A DNA stretch of 64,000 bases, from positions 573,501 through 637,500 of the forward strand of contig NZ_CP118166.1 in NCBI RefSeq assembly GCF_028748065.1, written 5' to 3'. Position numbers and translations under genes: made by a program. This document shows, piece after piece, positions 1-8,602 of this stretch (the stretch's first letter is position 1; every line of letters starts with the position of its first letter). Source of the stretch: Hyphococcus flavus. GTDB lineage: Bacteria > Pseudomonadota > Alphaproteobacteria > Caulobacterales > Parvularculaceae. The notes beneath the pieces are model-generated. The model ran no database searches, was not told where the DNA came from, and worked only from the letters and a program-made list of their open reading frames with translations.

Positions 1-592
1 TCGCTTCGTCGAGCGTGAGCTCCATGCGAAACGCCTGCATGATCGTCGCGACATCAGACTGTAGCGTGGCAACAGCAGGCGCATCTGCGCCGCGCCGGCA
101 AATCAATTGACCGTTCATGTTGTAAATTGTGTACGGAAAATCGTCGATAATGATGCGCGCTACGTAATTGAGACTCGCTTCCGGACAGTAAGCGGCGAAA
201 ATTTCTATGGCCAAAGCGACCGAGTCCGGCTGCAGATCGTTTGAGTAAATGCATTCATGCGCGGAGGAAACTTCCGGCCGATCCATAAAGTACATGATCG
301 ACCATTTCATAAGGGTGCGAACAGTCGGGCGCAGCCCCTCGCCCGTTTCCGTGAGCCGGTAGCGACCCTTGGTTTCACCAGCCGCACCCGCTGTGGTGAT
401 CAGCCCCGCCTCTTCCAGCTCTTTGAGCCTTTTGCTCAACAGGTTTGCGCCTATACCGGGCAGACCGGCCTGCAAATCGCCAAAGCGCTGCGGCCCCAGG
501 AACAGATCCCGAATGATCAAAAGGGTCCAACGCTCGCCCAAAAGGTCGAGGGCATGCGCCAAAATGCAGTCCTGATTATAGGTCCGAGCCAT
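1..592 (-). CDS. HxlR-family winged-helix transcriptional regulator (C-terminus cut by window edge)
   Basis: The reading frame is open from an ATG at 592 to the window edge, giving about 197 residues without a stop. The N-terminus has the HxlR pattern: Cys9 followed by a helix with LLGERWTLLIIRDL, then a helix-turn-helix region with KRLKELEEAGLI and a wing with GRYRLTETG (residues 10-100). HxlR proteins are small DNA-binding regulators, many of them redox- or metabolite-responsive. The C-terminal half is longer than the minimal HxlR fold and may hold a sensing or SCP2-like domain; that is inference. The start is supported by GGAGG seven bases upstream. It is divergent from the exported protein at 797 and may regulate it. 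Confidence 0.85.
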   Translation of the reverse strand, partial: MARTYNQDCILAHALDLLGERWTLLIIRDLFLGPQRFGDLQAGLPGIGANLLSKRLKELEEAGLITTAGAAGETKGRYRLTETGEGLRPTVRTLMKWSIMYFMDRPEVSSAHECIYSNDLQPDSVALAIEIFAAYCPEASLNYVARIIIDDFPYTIYNMNGQLICRRGADAPAVATLQSDVATIMQAFRMELTLDEA

Positions 593-700
593 ATTTCGTT
601 TCCTCCGGAGCCATTTCCGGCTGTTTTTTTCACTAGCTTAGTGCATTCGTCATTAATTTGTCGTGCACATAACAAAATCGTGCGCCAAGCAAAAATGCAT

Positions 701-728
701 TTGACACTTTAAAAAGATATAGTAAAGT
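701..728 (+). promoter_or_regulatory. Probable sigma-70-type promoter
   Basis: A perfect -35 hexamer TTGACA (701-706) is followed after 16 bases by TAAAGT (723-728, four of six matches to TATAAT). It lies about 70 bases upstream of the start of the small exported protein at 797 and inside an AT-rich stretch between the divergent regulator and that gene. Confidence 0.5.
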
Positions 729-796
729 CTAATTTGTAATCAATGACCGGATACCAAACGGCGTCGCATCTCGCAAAGAGAAAACGGAGAAACCCA

Positions 797-1078
797 ATGC
801 TTAACAAGACCTTAGTCACAGCCGCAGCCGCTACAGCACTGACTGCCGGGGCTTCTGCCTCAGCCGCCGACTGGACCAAAAATGTCAGTCTGTGCGCCAC
901 AGCTGCAGAAAACGAAGGCCTAGTCACCGCTGGCGAATATCGCGCGAAATTTCTGCGCGGCGGCGGCGGCGCCACAAAAACCATCTCGATTGAACTCATC
1001 CCCCATGAGGGCGACGCGATGGAAGCGGTATGCAAAATCCGCCGCGGCGAAGTCTCGGAAATCGAGCTCGCTGCTTAA
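797..1078 (+). CDS. Small exported protein, function unknown
   Basis: This 93-residue protein starts with a clear Sec signal peptide (MLNKTLVTAAAATALTAG, cleavage likely after ASASA near residue 23). The mature part of about 70 residues has two cysteines, a Gly-rich turn (RGGGGATK) and an acidic C-terminus. I do not recognise a family. The ATG at 797 is chosen over an in-frame ATG at 743 because it follows GGAG at a suitable distance and begins exactly with the signal peptide. A strong rho-independent terminator follows, so it is a single-gene unit, with a promoter-like sequence at 701-728. Confidence 0.75.
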   Translation: MLNKTLVTAAAATALTAGASASAADWTKNVSLCATAAENEGLVTAGEYRAKFLRGGGGATKTISIELIPHEGDAMEAVCKIRRGEVSEIELAA

Positions 1079-1105
1079 CACCCCTGCTTACCATCCCTGA
1101 AAACT

Positions 1106-1133
1106 GAGCGCCCCTATTTGGGCGCTCTTTTTT
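1106..1133. terminator. Rho-independent terminator shared by convergent genes
   Basis: An 8-bp perfect stem, GAGCGCCC (1106-1113) with GGGCGCTC (1120-1127), has a six-base loop and is followed by six T on the plus strand. It ends the small exported protein gene. Because the convergent hydrolase gene stops at 1132, the hairpin can serve both directions. Confidence 0.9.
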
Positions 1134-2034
1134 ATTCAGTCGAAAGTGAACGGTATGCCATGCGCGTCATTCGTTCGCCGTTGATGAATTGCCATGACCA
1201 TTCATCATCAAGGTCCGCAAGCGGAGACGCAGCAACGACTTCATCTTCGCTCATGCCGTCGTCGATCATCCTCTGCACACGAACACGGACCTCTTTAAGC
1301 ATATCCACTGTATTTTGCAGATCGGCTTTCGAAGCAAGCGGACCATGCCCAGGAATGATCCGGGTTTCATCGTCAACCTTGCTCAACACCTTTTCATGGG
1401 TCGAAATGTAGCCGTCCATGTCACCGCCGGATTCAAGATCGATATAAGGGTACCAGCCATTGAAGAAGACATCACCCATATGGACGATGTTCGCATCCTT
1501 AAAAAAGATAATGGCGTCTCCATCCGTGTGCGCATTTTCAGGATGCCAGACGCGAATGTCGTGACCATTCCAGTAGAACAACATGGAATGAGAAAACGTA
1601 ATTACTGGCAGCGCCCCCTCAGGCGCGGCAGGGGTCACGCGTCCATCATCACGTGACATGCCCTCTTTCAGCCTCTGGCGAACATTGTCATGGGCGACAA
1701 TATGCGCGCCGAGATCGCTCATCTCTTCGTTGCCGCCTGTATGGTCGCCATGCCAGTGGGTGTTAACCACAAACTCGACCGGTTTGTCAGAAACTTCAGC
1801 GATAGCGGCGACAATCTTGTCGGCTAGCGGCGCGAACTGATCATCGATGACAAAGGCGCCGTCTTCGCCGACAGAGAGACCAATGTTTCCGCCCGCGCCT
1901 TCGAGCATGTAAACGCCGGCGCCAAGATCGGTTGTTTTAATCTCAACATCGGAAAAGTCGCGTTGGGCTAGCGCAGGGGCCGCTGAGACGACAAACGCAG
2001 CGACTACTGCTGTTTTTAGGAAGAATTTCGGCAC
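1132..2034 (-). CDS. Exported metallo-beta-lactamase-fold hydrolase
   Basis: The 300-residue product has a signal peptide (hydrophobic core TAVVAAFVVSAAPALA, cleavage near residue 23) and a metallo-beta-lactamase fold. The zinc motif HWHGDH gives His93, His95, Asp97 and His98. Later motifs are HTDGDAIIFF and a C-terminal IPGHGP, as expected for MBL enzymes. It is most like the periplasmic MBL/cyclase-like hydrolases found next to quinoprotein systems; the substrate cannot be told. A GTG at 2034 is taken as start because AGAGGGG lies just upstream and the signal peptide follows directly; another GTG at 2067 lacks a ribosome site. It converges on the gene at 797. Confidence 0.85.
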   Translation of the reverse strand: MPKFFLKTAVVAAFVVSAAPALAQRDFSDVEIKTTDLGAGVYMLEGAGGNIGLSVGEDGAFVIDDQFAPLADKIVAAIAEVSDKPVEFVVNTHWHGDHTGGNEEMSDLGAHIVAHDNVRQRLKEGMSRDDGRVTPAAPEGALPVITFSHSMLFYWNGHDIRVWHPENAHTDGDAIIFFKDANIVHMGDVFFNGWYPYIDLESGGDMDGYISTHEKVLSKVDDETRIIPGHGPLASKADLQNTVDMLKEVRVRVQRMIDDGMSEDEVVAASPLADLDDEWSWQFINGERMTRMAYRSLSTE

Positions 2035-2206
2035 GGATAAGACCCCTCTTTGCTCGCTAATACCCACCCTGATAGCAGCTTGGAACCGATCCTCGAAATC
2101 ACATCCATGAACACCAGGTCAGAATGGCGTTATTCGCAAGCGCGCGGTCCATGTTGCGGCGCAGCGTCTCGCACGTTAAAGACCCAGAGTTACGGAGTTT
2201 TTTGAC

Positions 2207-3565
2207 ATGAGTTGGACCCCTGAAAGCTGGCGGCAAAAGCCTGCGCTGCATATTCCGGACGATTATCCCGACCCAGAAGCGCTTTCTTCAGTGGAGAAAG
2301 AATTATCGGGTTATCCGCCGCTGGTTTTTGCCGGCGAGGCCAGGACTTTGCGCACATCACTGGCCAGCGTATCACGGGGCGAGGCGTTTCTGCTGCAAGG
2401 CGGGGACTGCGCTGAAAGCTTCAAGGAATTTCATCCCAACAATATTCGCGATACTTTTCGTGTTCTTCTGCAAATGGCCGTTGTCTTGACTTTCGGCGCC
2501 GCCATGCCGGTCGTAAAGGTCGGCCGCATCGCCGGACAATTCGCTAAACCGCGATCGTCTCCCGTCGAAAATCTGAACGGCGAGACTTTGCCAAGCTATC
2601 GCGGCGACAATATCAACGGCATGGATTTCGAGGCCGGCACACGCACGCCTGATCCGCAAAGGCTACTGAAAGCCTATGGACATGCCGCGGCGACACTTAA
2701 CCTGATCCGCGCCTTTGCTACTGGCGGCTATGCGGATTTGCGCAATGTTCACAAATGGACGCTGGAGTTTGTCGCCGGCAACCCTCAGGAAGAACGCTAC
2801 CGCGCACTTGCGGACAAAATCTCAGAATCCATTACTTTCATGGAAGCATGCGGGGTCAACGGCTCTAACGTCCGCGCCATTCGCGAAGTGGATTTCTATA
2901 CCAGCCACGAAGCGTTGCTGCTTGGGTTTGAAGCGGCCATGACGCGTATCGATTCAACCAGCGGCAAATGGTACGATACGTCCGCTCACATGGTTTGGAT
3001 CGGCGACCGCACGCGCCAGCCAGAAGGCGCGCATGTTGAATTTTGCCGTGGCATAGAAAATCCTATCGGTTTGAAATGCGGTCCAAGCCTGTCGCCAGAC
3101 GAGTTGTTAAACCTTCTTGATATCCTCAACCCGCAAAACGAGGCCGGTAGGATTGTGTTGATCACAAGGTTTGGCGCAGACAATGCGAAAAACGGTCTGC
3201 CCCCGTTGATCAGAAAAGTCGTTGCTGAGGGCCGGCAGGTTGTCTGGTCCTGTGACCCAATGCACGGAAACACGATAAAGACAGATTGCGGATACAAGAC
3301 ACGACACGTAGACTCGATTCTTGCCGAGGTCGGCGCTTTTTTCGACATTTGCCGGAGCGAAGGAGCAAACCCCGGCGGCGTGCATTTTGAAATGACGGGG
3401 CAGAACGTTACTGAATGTCTCGGTGGCTCTCAGGAGATATCCGAGGCTGACCTTTCCTCGCGTTATCACACCCATTGCGACCCCCGTCTCAACGCAAGTC
3501 AGGCGCTGGATCTGGCGTTCATTCTCGCAGATCGCTTCAAAAGCGCCAGAACGCCTGAATTTTAG
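2207..3565 (+). CDS. 3-deoxy-7-phosphoheptulonate synthase, class II (DAHP synthase)
   Basis: The 452-residue protein matches class II (plant-type, AroA-II) DAHP synthases over the full length. It condenses phosphoenolpyruvate and erythrose 4-phosphate, the first step of the shikimate pathway. Visible signatures are QGGDCAESF with the metal-binding Cys68, KVGRIAGQ (104-111), the YRGDNING segment, [17 protein letters not shown], and CDPMHGN with the ligand His. The N-terminal extension [19 protein letters not shown]-like region is typical. ATG at 2207 follows ACGGAG. It stands alone with its own upstream region, and a hairpin follows the stop. Allosteric class cannot be told from sequence. Confidence 0.95.
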   Translation: MSWTPESWRQKPALHIPDDYPDPEALSSVEKELSGYPPLVFAGEARTLRTSLASVSRGEAFLLQGGDCAESFKEFHPNNIRDTFRVLLQMAVVLTFGAAMPVVKVGRIAGQFAKPRSSPVENLNGETLPSYRGDNINGMDFEAGTRTPDPQRLLKAYGHAAATLNLIRAFATGGYADLRNVHKWTLEFVAGNPQEERYRALADKISESITFMEACGVNGSNVRAIREVDFYTSHEALLLGFEAAMTRIDSTSGKWYDTSAHMVWIGDRTRQPEGAHVEFCRGIENPIGLKCGPSLSPDELLNLLDILNPQNEAGRIVLITRFGADNAKNGLPPLIRKVVAEGRQVVWSCDPMHGNTIKTDCGYKTRHVDSILAEVGAFFDICRSEGANPGGVHFEMTGQNVTECLGGSQEISEADLSSRYHTHCDPRLNASQALDLAFILADRFKSARTPEF

Positions 3566-3571
3566 GAAAAC

Positions 3572-3611
3572 CCGTCCTATTCTCATGACAGTCCTTTCAT
3601 GAAATAGACGG
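3572..3611. terminator. Imperfect hairpin after DAHP synthase gene
   Basis: Arms CCGTCCTATTCTCATGA and TCATGAAATAGACGG can form a long stem with single-base bulges, a few bases after the stop at 3565. The run that follows is mixed A/T rather than a T-tract, so termination is plausible but not certain. Confidence 0.35.
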
Positions 3612-3741
3612 AAATATTGTTTGACCCCCAGCCCGTAATCCGGCCTATTTGCCTGTGGGCGATGCAGTATAAGGTGCGTGCGCCGGGAACGGGGGGAAAC
3701 CGTTCTCGCCGGTGCGGGGTGCAACTGGCGGAGCAAAGAGA

Positions 3742-4689
3742 GTGAGCAAGCGTATTAAGGTCGGCGTTGCCGGCGCCGGTGTTTTCGGCGGGTATCATGC
3801 GTCAAAATACGCTTCCCATCCGCAATCTTCGCTCGCAGGAATCTATGACATTGATGAAAGCCAAGCAAAGCAGCTTGCTGAGAAACACGCCACTGCGGCT
3901 TATACTGACTTCGATGTATTTCTCTCAGACATTGATGCTGTTGTTATAGCGGCTCCAGCGATCGCACATTTCTCCTTAGCCGAAGCAGCTCTTCGGGCAG
4001 GAAAACATGTTTTTGTCGAAAAACCCATTACGCTCGAAGTCGGCGAGGCTGACACCTTATCCGCACTGGCGGCCAACCAGAAACTAACGTTGCAAGTTGG
4101 CCATCAGGAGCGTTATGTTTTTTCGGCATTCGGACTCTTGGCGCGTAAGCGCTCCCCTCTGAAAATTGACAGCGTCCGGCGCACGGCCGCCACAGGGCGA
4201 TGCGAAGATGTGTCTGTGGCGCTTGATTTAATGATTCACGACATCGACCTTATCCGCCATTTGACAAAATCCGACATAGAAACGCTGTCAGCAAGCGGCG
4301 ACCCGCATGACGCCAGCGCAGAAATTTGTCTGACAAACGGAACACTTGTTTTTCTTTCAGCGAGCAGGAGATCGGATGCCCCTGAAAGGCGAATGACGCT
4401 TGTTTATGATGACGGGATCGTTGAGTTTGATTTTGTCAAAAGGGCAATATCGAATTCAACACCTGCCCCCTTGCTGTCGGACTTTTCCAATGACGATGCG
4501 CCGTTGTCGCTTGTGGACCCCCTTGGCCATGGAGCAAACGAATTTATTAAGTGCCTTACGAATAACCACTCACCTGCCGTGACGGGTGAGGACGGGCGCG
4601 AAGCGCTGCGTTGGGCAAAGCGAATTGAGGACGTTGCAGGCATCTCCGTTGAAAACGAACCGAATGAACAAGAAAGGCGGCGGGCATGA
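3742..4689 (+). CDS. Gfo/Idh/MocA-family NAD(P)-dependent sugar oxidoreductase
   Basis: This 315-residue protein has an N-terminal Rossmann fold with GAGVFGG (residues 11-17), the family EKP motif (93-95) with its catalytic Lys94, the GHQERYV strand and an HDIDL helix in the C-terminal domain. Family members oxidise or reduce sugar carbons, often on nucleotide sugars. GTG at 3742 is the chosen start: GGCGGAG lies upstream and the Rossmann strand begins at once. The next gene overlaps by 4 bp (ATGA) and encodes a DegT-type aminotransferase. That pair resembles WbpB/WbpE-like modules that make amino sugars for surface polysaccharide; the precise sugar is inference. Confidence 0.88.
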   Translation: MSKRIKVGVAGAGVFGGYHASKYASHPQSSLAGIYDIDESQAKQLAEKHATAAYTDFDVFLSDIDAVVIAAPAIAHFSLAEAALRAGKHVFVEKPITLEVGEADTLSALAANQKLTLQVGHQERYVFSAFGLLARKRSPLKIDSVRRTAATGRCEDVSVALDLMIHDIDLIRHLTKSDIETLSASGDPHDASAEICLTNGTLVFLSASRRSDAPERRMTLVYDDGIVEFDFVKRAISNSTPAPLLSDFSNDDAPLSLVDPLGHGANEFIKCLTNNHSPAVTGEDGREALRWAKRIEDVAGISVENEPNEQERRRA

Positions 4690-5849
4690 ACAGCGTAGTG
4701 AATCTTACGCTAGCTAAGAACAGTCAAGTCGGTAATATCGCATTCATCGATTTGAAAGCGCAGCAACGCCGTATTCGCCCGGCTATCGAAAAGCGGTTGC
4801 AATCTGTTCTTGATCATGGCCGTTATATAGCCGGTCCCGAAATTGATGAGCTCGAAGAAAAGCTTGCCGGCCGTACCGAAGCAAAAACCGTTATTGCCTG
4901 CGCTAGCGGCACCGCAGCGCTGATTATCCCGCTTCTTGCACGCGGCATTGGGCCTGGCGATGCCGTGTTCGCGCCCGCCTTCACCTATAACGCGACAGCA
5001 AATGCGATACTCCTTGCCGGAGCAACCCCGATTTTTGTGGATATCGATCCGGCTACCTTCAATATGGATCCGGCGGACCTTGAGCGCCGAATTGCAAGCG
5101 TCAAAAATGAAGGCCGCTTGCACCCAAGCGCTGTCATTCCTGTAGACCTGTTTGGATCACCCGCCGATTATCGCGAAATATCAAAAATCGCCGAACGGGA
5201 AGGCCTATTTCTGCTATCTGACGGCGCGCAAAGCTTTGGCGCAGAACTCGATGGAAAACCGGTTGGAAACCTGGCGCCAGCGACAGCAACGAGTTTTTTT
5301 CCGGGCAAAGGTCTCGGCGCATATGGCGATGCTGGCGCTATTTTCAGTCAGAACACGCTTGATCGCGAAAGATGGTCGTCGATACGCTGGCATGGCACAG
5401 ATGAAGCGCGAAAAGATTCCGTTCGTGTTGGCTTTAATGGCCGGATGGACAGCTTTCAGGCGGCGGTATTGCTTGAAAAACTTTCGATATTTGATGATGA
5501 ATTAACGGCGCGCCGGAATATCGCCGCCGAGTATGACAAGCGCCTCAGCAAGATCGCTCGCCCTCAGGCTGACATTGATGGTTCTGTTTCCGGGCAAGGC
5601 TATTATTCCCTCTGCATGGAAAATCGCGATGACATCGTCAAAAAACTTAATCGCGCAGGCGTGCCAACCGCAATCTATTACTCCACGCCGCTGCATCTGA
5701 TGCCGGCGTTTGCCGATTATGCACCGGCTAACGGTCTGCCAGTGACTGAAAAAGTCGCGTCGGAAATCTTTGCATTGCCGATGCACCCTTATCTGACGCC
5801 GCAGCAGGTCGATTATATTTGCGAAGCGGTCTGTGAAGCGGTCCGATAA
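4686..5849 (+). CDS. DegT/DnrJ/EryC1/StrS-family PLP-dependent sugar aminotransferase
   Basis: The 387-residue product shows the family landmarks: CASGTAAL (72-79) for phosphate binding, FTYNATANAIL, DGAQSFGA with Asp179 and Gln182, and the PLP lysine Lys208 in FPGKGLGAYGDAGA. Such enzymes transfer an amino group from glutamate to a keto-sugar nucleotide. The upstream oxidoreductase, overlapping by 4 bp, would supply the keto group, so the two genes look like a two-step amino-sugar module for a surface glycan or a secondary glycoside. No glycosyltransferase or epimerase is adjacent here, so the final product is unknown. Confidence 0.9.
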   Translation: MNSVVNLTLAKNSQVGNIAFIDLKAQQRRIRPAIEKRLQSVLDHGRYIAGPEIDELEEKLAGRTEAKTVIACASGTAALIIPLLARGIGPGDAVFAPAFTYNATANAILLAGATPIFVDIDPATFNMDPADLERRIASVKNEGRLHPSAVIPVDLFGSPADYREISKIAEREGLFLLSDGAQSFGAELDGKPVGNLAPATATSFFPGKGLGAYGDAGAIFSQNTLDRERWSSIRWHGTDEARKDSVRVGFNGRMDSFQAAVLLEKLSIFDDELTARRNIAAEYDKRLSKIARPQADIDGSVSGQGYYSLCMENRDDIVKKLNRAGVPTAIYYSTPLHLMPAFADYAPANGLPVTEKVASEIFALPMHPYLTPQQVDYICEAVCEAVR

Positions 5850-5857
5850 ATCGCCCC

Positions 5858-7630
5858 CTATCCGGCGTTTGTTTTTTCTTCAGACTTTTTTTCGCTCTCT
5901 GAGGTAAAGCGCTGGTGCATTAAATGACGGCCTGCTTCGGGACCTTGGTCAATTTGAGTGAGAAGTCTTTCCCGGTCCAGCTTTCGAAATTGCTGCACGT
6001 AGTCATCAATCACGCCGCTTTCGAAACCCAACCGGGATAGAGTCTCGCGCGCCATCAAAAGACTTGATTCAAGAGTTTCTCGCACGATCACGTCCGGCCC
6101 TAATGGCTTCAGTTCCATCTCGTGAATGCGATCATGAGCCACGGCAAGGATAGTCGTATTAGGCAGCTTCTCGCGCAGCATGGTAACGGCATGGTTCACC
6201 GACTTCGGATCGTCCATACAGAGAATAATTGCTTTGGCGTCAGCAGCGCCGGCGGCAAGCAGCATGTCGAGTCTTGCGCCATCGCCATAATAAACCTTGA
6301 AACCAAAACTCTCGGCATTGCGGATGTGTGATGGATTGCGATCGATTGCCGTGACAGCCACACCCGAGTTCTGCAGCACCTGTGAGATGATCTGCCCCAT
6401 GCGACCGAACCCGACGATAAGCGCATGGTCCCGTTCTGCCTCAGGACCTTTCAAGTCCTCTCCCATATCATCGGCGTCCGCCGCCATTCGATGAGCAATC
6501 GCCGACATTAGCGGCGTCAATATCATCGACAGTGTAACAATCGCTGACATCAGGCTGACCTGAGCGTTGGTGAAAAGCGCGGCGCTAACGCCGAGCGTAA
6601 AGACAACGAATGAAAACTCACCGCCCTGGGAAAGGGTTGCCGCCGATTTTAACGCATCCCCCTGCTTGGCGCCCATCAACCGGGACAATCCGAACAGCAA
6701 TACGGTCTTGATCGCGACCAAACCAACAGCGCCGCCAACAACGATCATCCATGCATTGAGGATGACGCCGAAATCGAGTCGCATGCCGATGGAGATAAAG
6801 AAGAGGCCCAACAGCAGACCCCGGAATGGTTCGATATCGGTTTCAATCTCATGTTTGTAGCTGGACTCCGCTAAAAGAACGCCAGCGAGAAATGCGCCGA
6901 GCGCCATGGAGAGCCCCGCCCAGGCAACAGCGAGCGAGGTCAGCGCCACAAGAAAAAGCGCAGTCGCCGCGAAAGCTTCGCGCGAGCCAGCGCTAGCGAC
7001 AAGGCGGAACAATCGGTCAAGACCGAATTTGCCGATAACAATCAATAACGCCACGACGCCAACGGCTTTTGCAATTCCTTCCCACGCATTGCCATCCGCA
7101 CCGACGCCGGCGATGATCGGCACGGCTGCCAAAAGCGGAATGACCGCGATATCCTGAAACAGAAGAACCGAAAAGCTTTGCGTTCCGTAGGCGGTGTTTA
7201 GCTCGCCCCGGTCTTTGAGCCATTGCAATGCAAAGGCTGTTGATGAGAACGCGAGTGAAAAACCCGCGATCGCCGCCGCTGGCGCCGGCATGACGCCCGC
7301 CGCCACGAACAGGCTAGCGATAACGCCGCCCGTGACAAACATTTGCGCCGCGCCAAGGCCGAAAATTTGCTTGCGCATGGACCACAGCCGCGACAGGGAT
7401 AATTCAAGGCCAATGACGAACAGGAAAAGCACGACGCCGAGCTCGGCGATATGAAAGACGCCTTCTTCCTGATGCAGGAGATTAAACCCGAACGGACCCA
7501 CCGCGACACCGGCGGTCAAAAACCCAAGGATGGAGCCAAGCTTCAGACGGTTGAATACGGGAACGGTGATCGCTGCGGCGCCGAGATAAGTCGCGGCCTG
7601 AACCAGAAAGTCGCTTTCACCTGCCGCCAT
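5858..7630 (-). CDS. Kef-type monovalent cation:proton antiporter (CPA2) with RCK/TrkA-N domain
   Basis: The 590-residue protein has about 12 hydrophobic segments in residues 1-385, including LGVVLFLFVIGLELS and the SLAFSSTAFALQ stretch typical of the KefB/KefC core. An RCK_N domain follows with GFGRMG (406-411) that binds NAD(H) or adenine nucleotides and gates transport. It probably exchanges K+ or Na+ for protons in the inner membrane. The long SESEKKSEEKTN tail is charged. ATG at 7630 is preferred to the in-frame TTG at 7642. No KefF/KefG ancillary gene is adjacent, so glutathione gating is not supported. It ends 9 bp from the convergent aminotransferase gene. Confidence 0.92.
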   Translation of the reverse strand: MAAGESDFLVQAATYLGAAAITVPVFNRLKLGSILGFLTAGVAVGPFGFNLLHQEEGVFHIAELGVVLFLFVIGLELSLSRLWSMRKQIFGLGAAQMFVTGGVIASLFVAAGVMPAPAAAIAGFSLAFSSTAFALQWLKDRGELNTAYGTQSFSVLLFQDIAVIPLLAAVPIIAGVGADGNAWEGIAKAVGVVALLIVIGKFGLDRLFRLVASAGSREAFAATALFLVALTSLAVAWAGLSMALGAFLAGVLLAESSYKHEIETDIEPFRGLLLGLFFISIGMRLDFGVILNAWMIVVGGAVGLVAIKTVLLFGLSRLMGAKQGDALKSAATLSQGGEFSFVVFTLGVSAALFTNAQVSLMSAIVTLSMILTPLMSAIAHRMAADADDMGEDLKGPEAERDHALIVGFGRMGQIISQVLQNSGVAVTAIDRNPSHIRNAESFGFKVYYGDGARLDMLLAAGAADAKAIILCMDDPKSVNHAVTMLREKLPNTTILAVAHDRIHEMELKPLGPDVIVRETLESSLLMARETLSRLGFESGVIDDYVQQFRKLDRERLLTQIDQGPEAGRHLMHQRFTSESEKKSEEKTNAG

Positions 7631-7651
7631 TGCCCGTAACAATCATCCTGT

Positions 7652-8602
7652 TCAGTTAACGAGGCCTGTCATTTCCTTAAGGCCGAGCGCGAGATTGATG
7701 TTCTGAACAGCCTGCACCGCCGCGCCCTTGAGGAGGTTGTCCTCAGCCGCGATAACAACAGCGTGTCGTTCATTTTCACTTACGGCAAAGCCGCCGATCA
7801 ATACGCCCTTGCGCCCGCTACCATCTTTAAGTTCCGGCGGCTCATTACGCAAGGCAATGAGCGGTTCTTTGCTGTATTTTTCTTCATAGAGTTTCGCGAG
7901 ATCGCTTTTCGACATTTTCTCCGTAAGGGGAATATGTGCAGTAACGATCAGTCCGCTGAAAGCCGGGTGCACATGGGGGGTGAAATTCACTGCCTTGCCG
8001 AGATGACGAGCCGCCTCCCGCTCATGCTTATGTCCCGTCATTGCGTAAGGCATGAGATTGTCTTTGAGGCGTTCGATATCATTGCGCGGCGAAGGCTTCG
8101 TACCTGCGCCGGAATAGCCTGAAACGCCAAAGACAGACGGCGCGCCACCGAAATGCGAAACCAGTGGCGCCAAGGCGAGCTGCATGGCGGTAGCGTAACA
8201 GCCTGGGTTAGCGATACGGGTGGCGCCGCGGATTTTCGCCCGGTTCAGTTCCGGCAGGCCATAAGCCCATTTGTCATCAAACCGATAATCGGCGGAGAGA
8301 TCGACAATAATCCTTTGCGGCGCTGTCGCCTCAATCGCCTCAACATAAGGCGCGGCAGCGCCGTCAGGCGCGGCGAGGATGACGACATCAGCACGGCGGC
8401 GGGCTGCCTCTTCCGGCTCCAGCGCTTCAAACACGCATTCGTCTTTATCTTCCGGCGCTATATCGGAAACCGACCGGCCGGCGAACTCACGGCTGACTGC
8501 ATAGGCGAGCATCAGCTCCGGATGCTCGGCGATCAGGCGCATCAGCTCGCGGCCCGTATGTCCGCGCGCGCCAACCAATCCGACAAGAAACGGCGTGCTC
8601 AT
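7652..8602 (-). CDS. argC: N-acetyl-gamma-glutamyl-phosphate reductase
   Basis: The 316-residue enzyme reduces N-acetylglutamyl phosphate to the semialdehyde with NADPH, third step of arginine synthesis. It has GARGHTG (11-17) for NADP binding, and the catalytic Cys135 in NPGCYAT. GYSGAG and HKHEREA are also present, and the C-terminal substrate His lies in HVHPAF. Length matches the shorter type 2 ArgC proteins. The start overlaps the upstream argB-type gene by 4 bp (ATGA), so the two are translationally coupled, which fits consecutive steps of one pathway. Confidence 0.95.
   Translation of the reverse strand: MSTPFLVGLVGARGHTGRELMRLIAEHPELMLAYAVSREFAGRSVSDIAPEDKDECVFEALEPEEAARRRADVVILAAPDGAAAPYVEAIEATAPQRIIVDLSADYRFDDKWAYGLPELNRAKIRGATRIANPGCYATAMQLALAPLVSHFGGAPSVFGVSGYSGAGTKPSPRNDIERLKDNLMPYAMTGHKHEREAARHLGKAVNFTPHVHPAFSGLIVTAHIPLTEKMSKSDLAKLYEEKYSKEPLIALRNEPPELKDGSGRKGVLIGGFAVSENERHAVVIAAEDNLLKGAAVQAVQNINLALGLKEMTGLVN

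Noticed and set aside
3107-3736. Minus-strand frame of 209 codons after DAHP synthase
   Set aside because: It mostly overlaps the DAHP synthase gene and has shadow-type composition.
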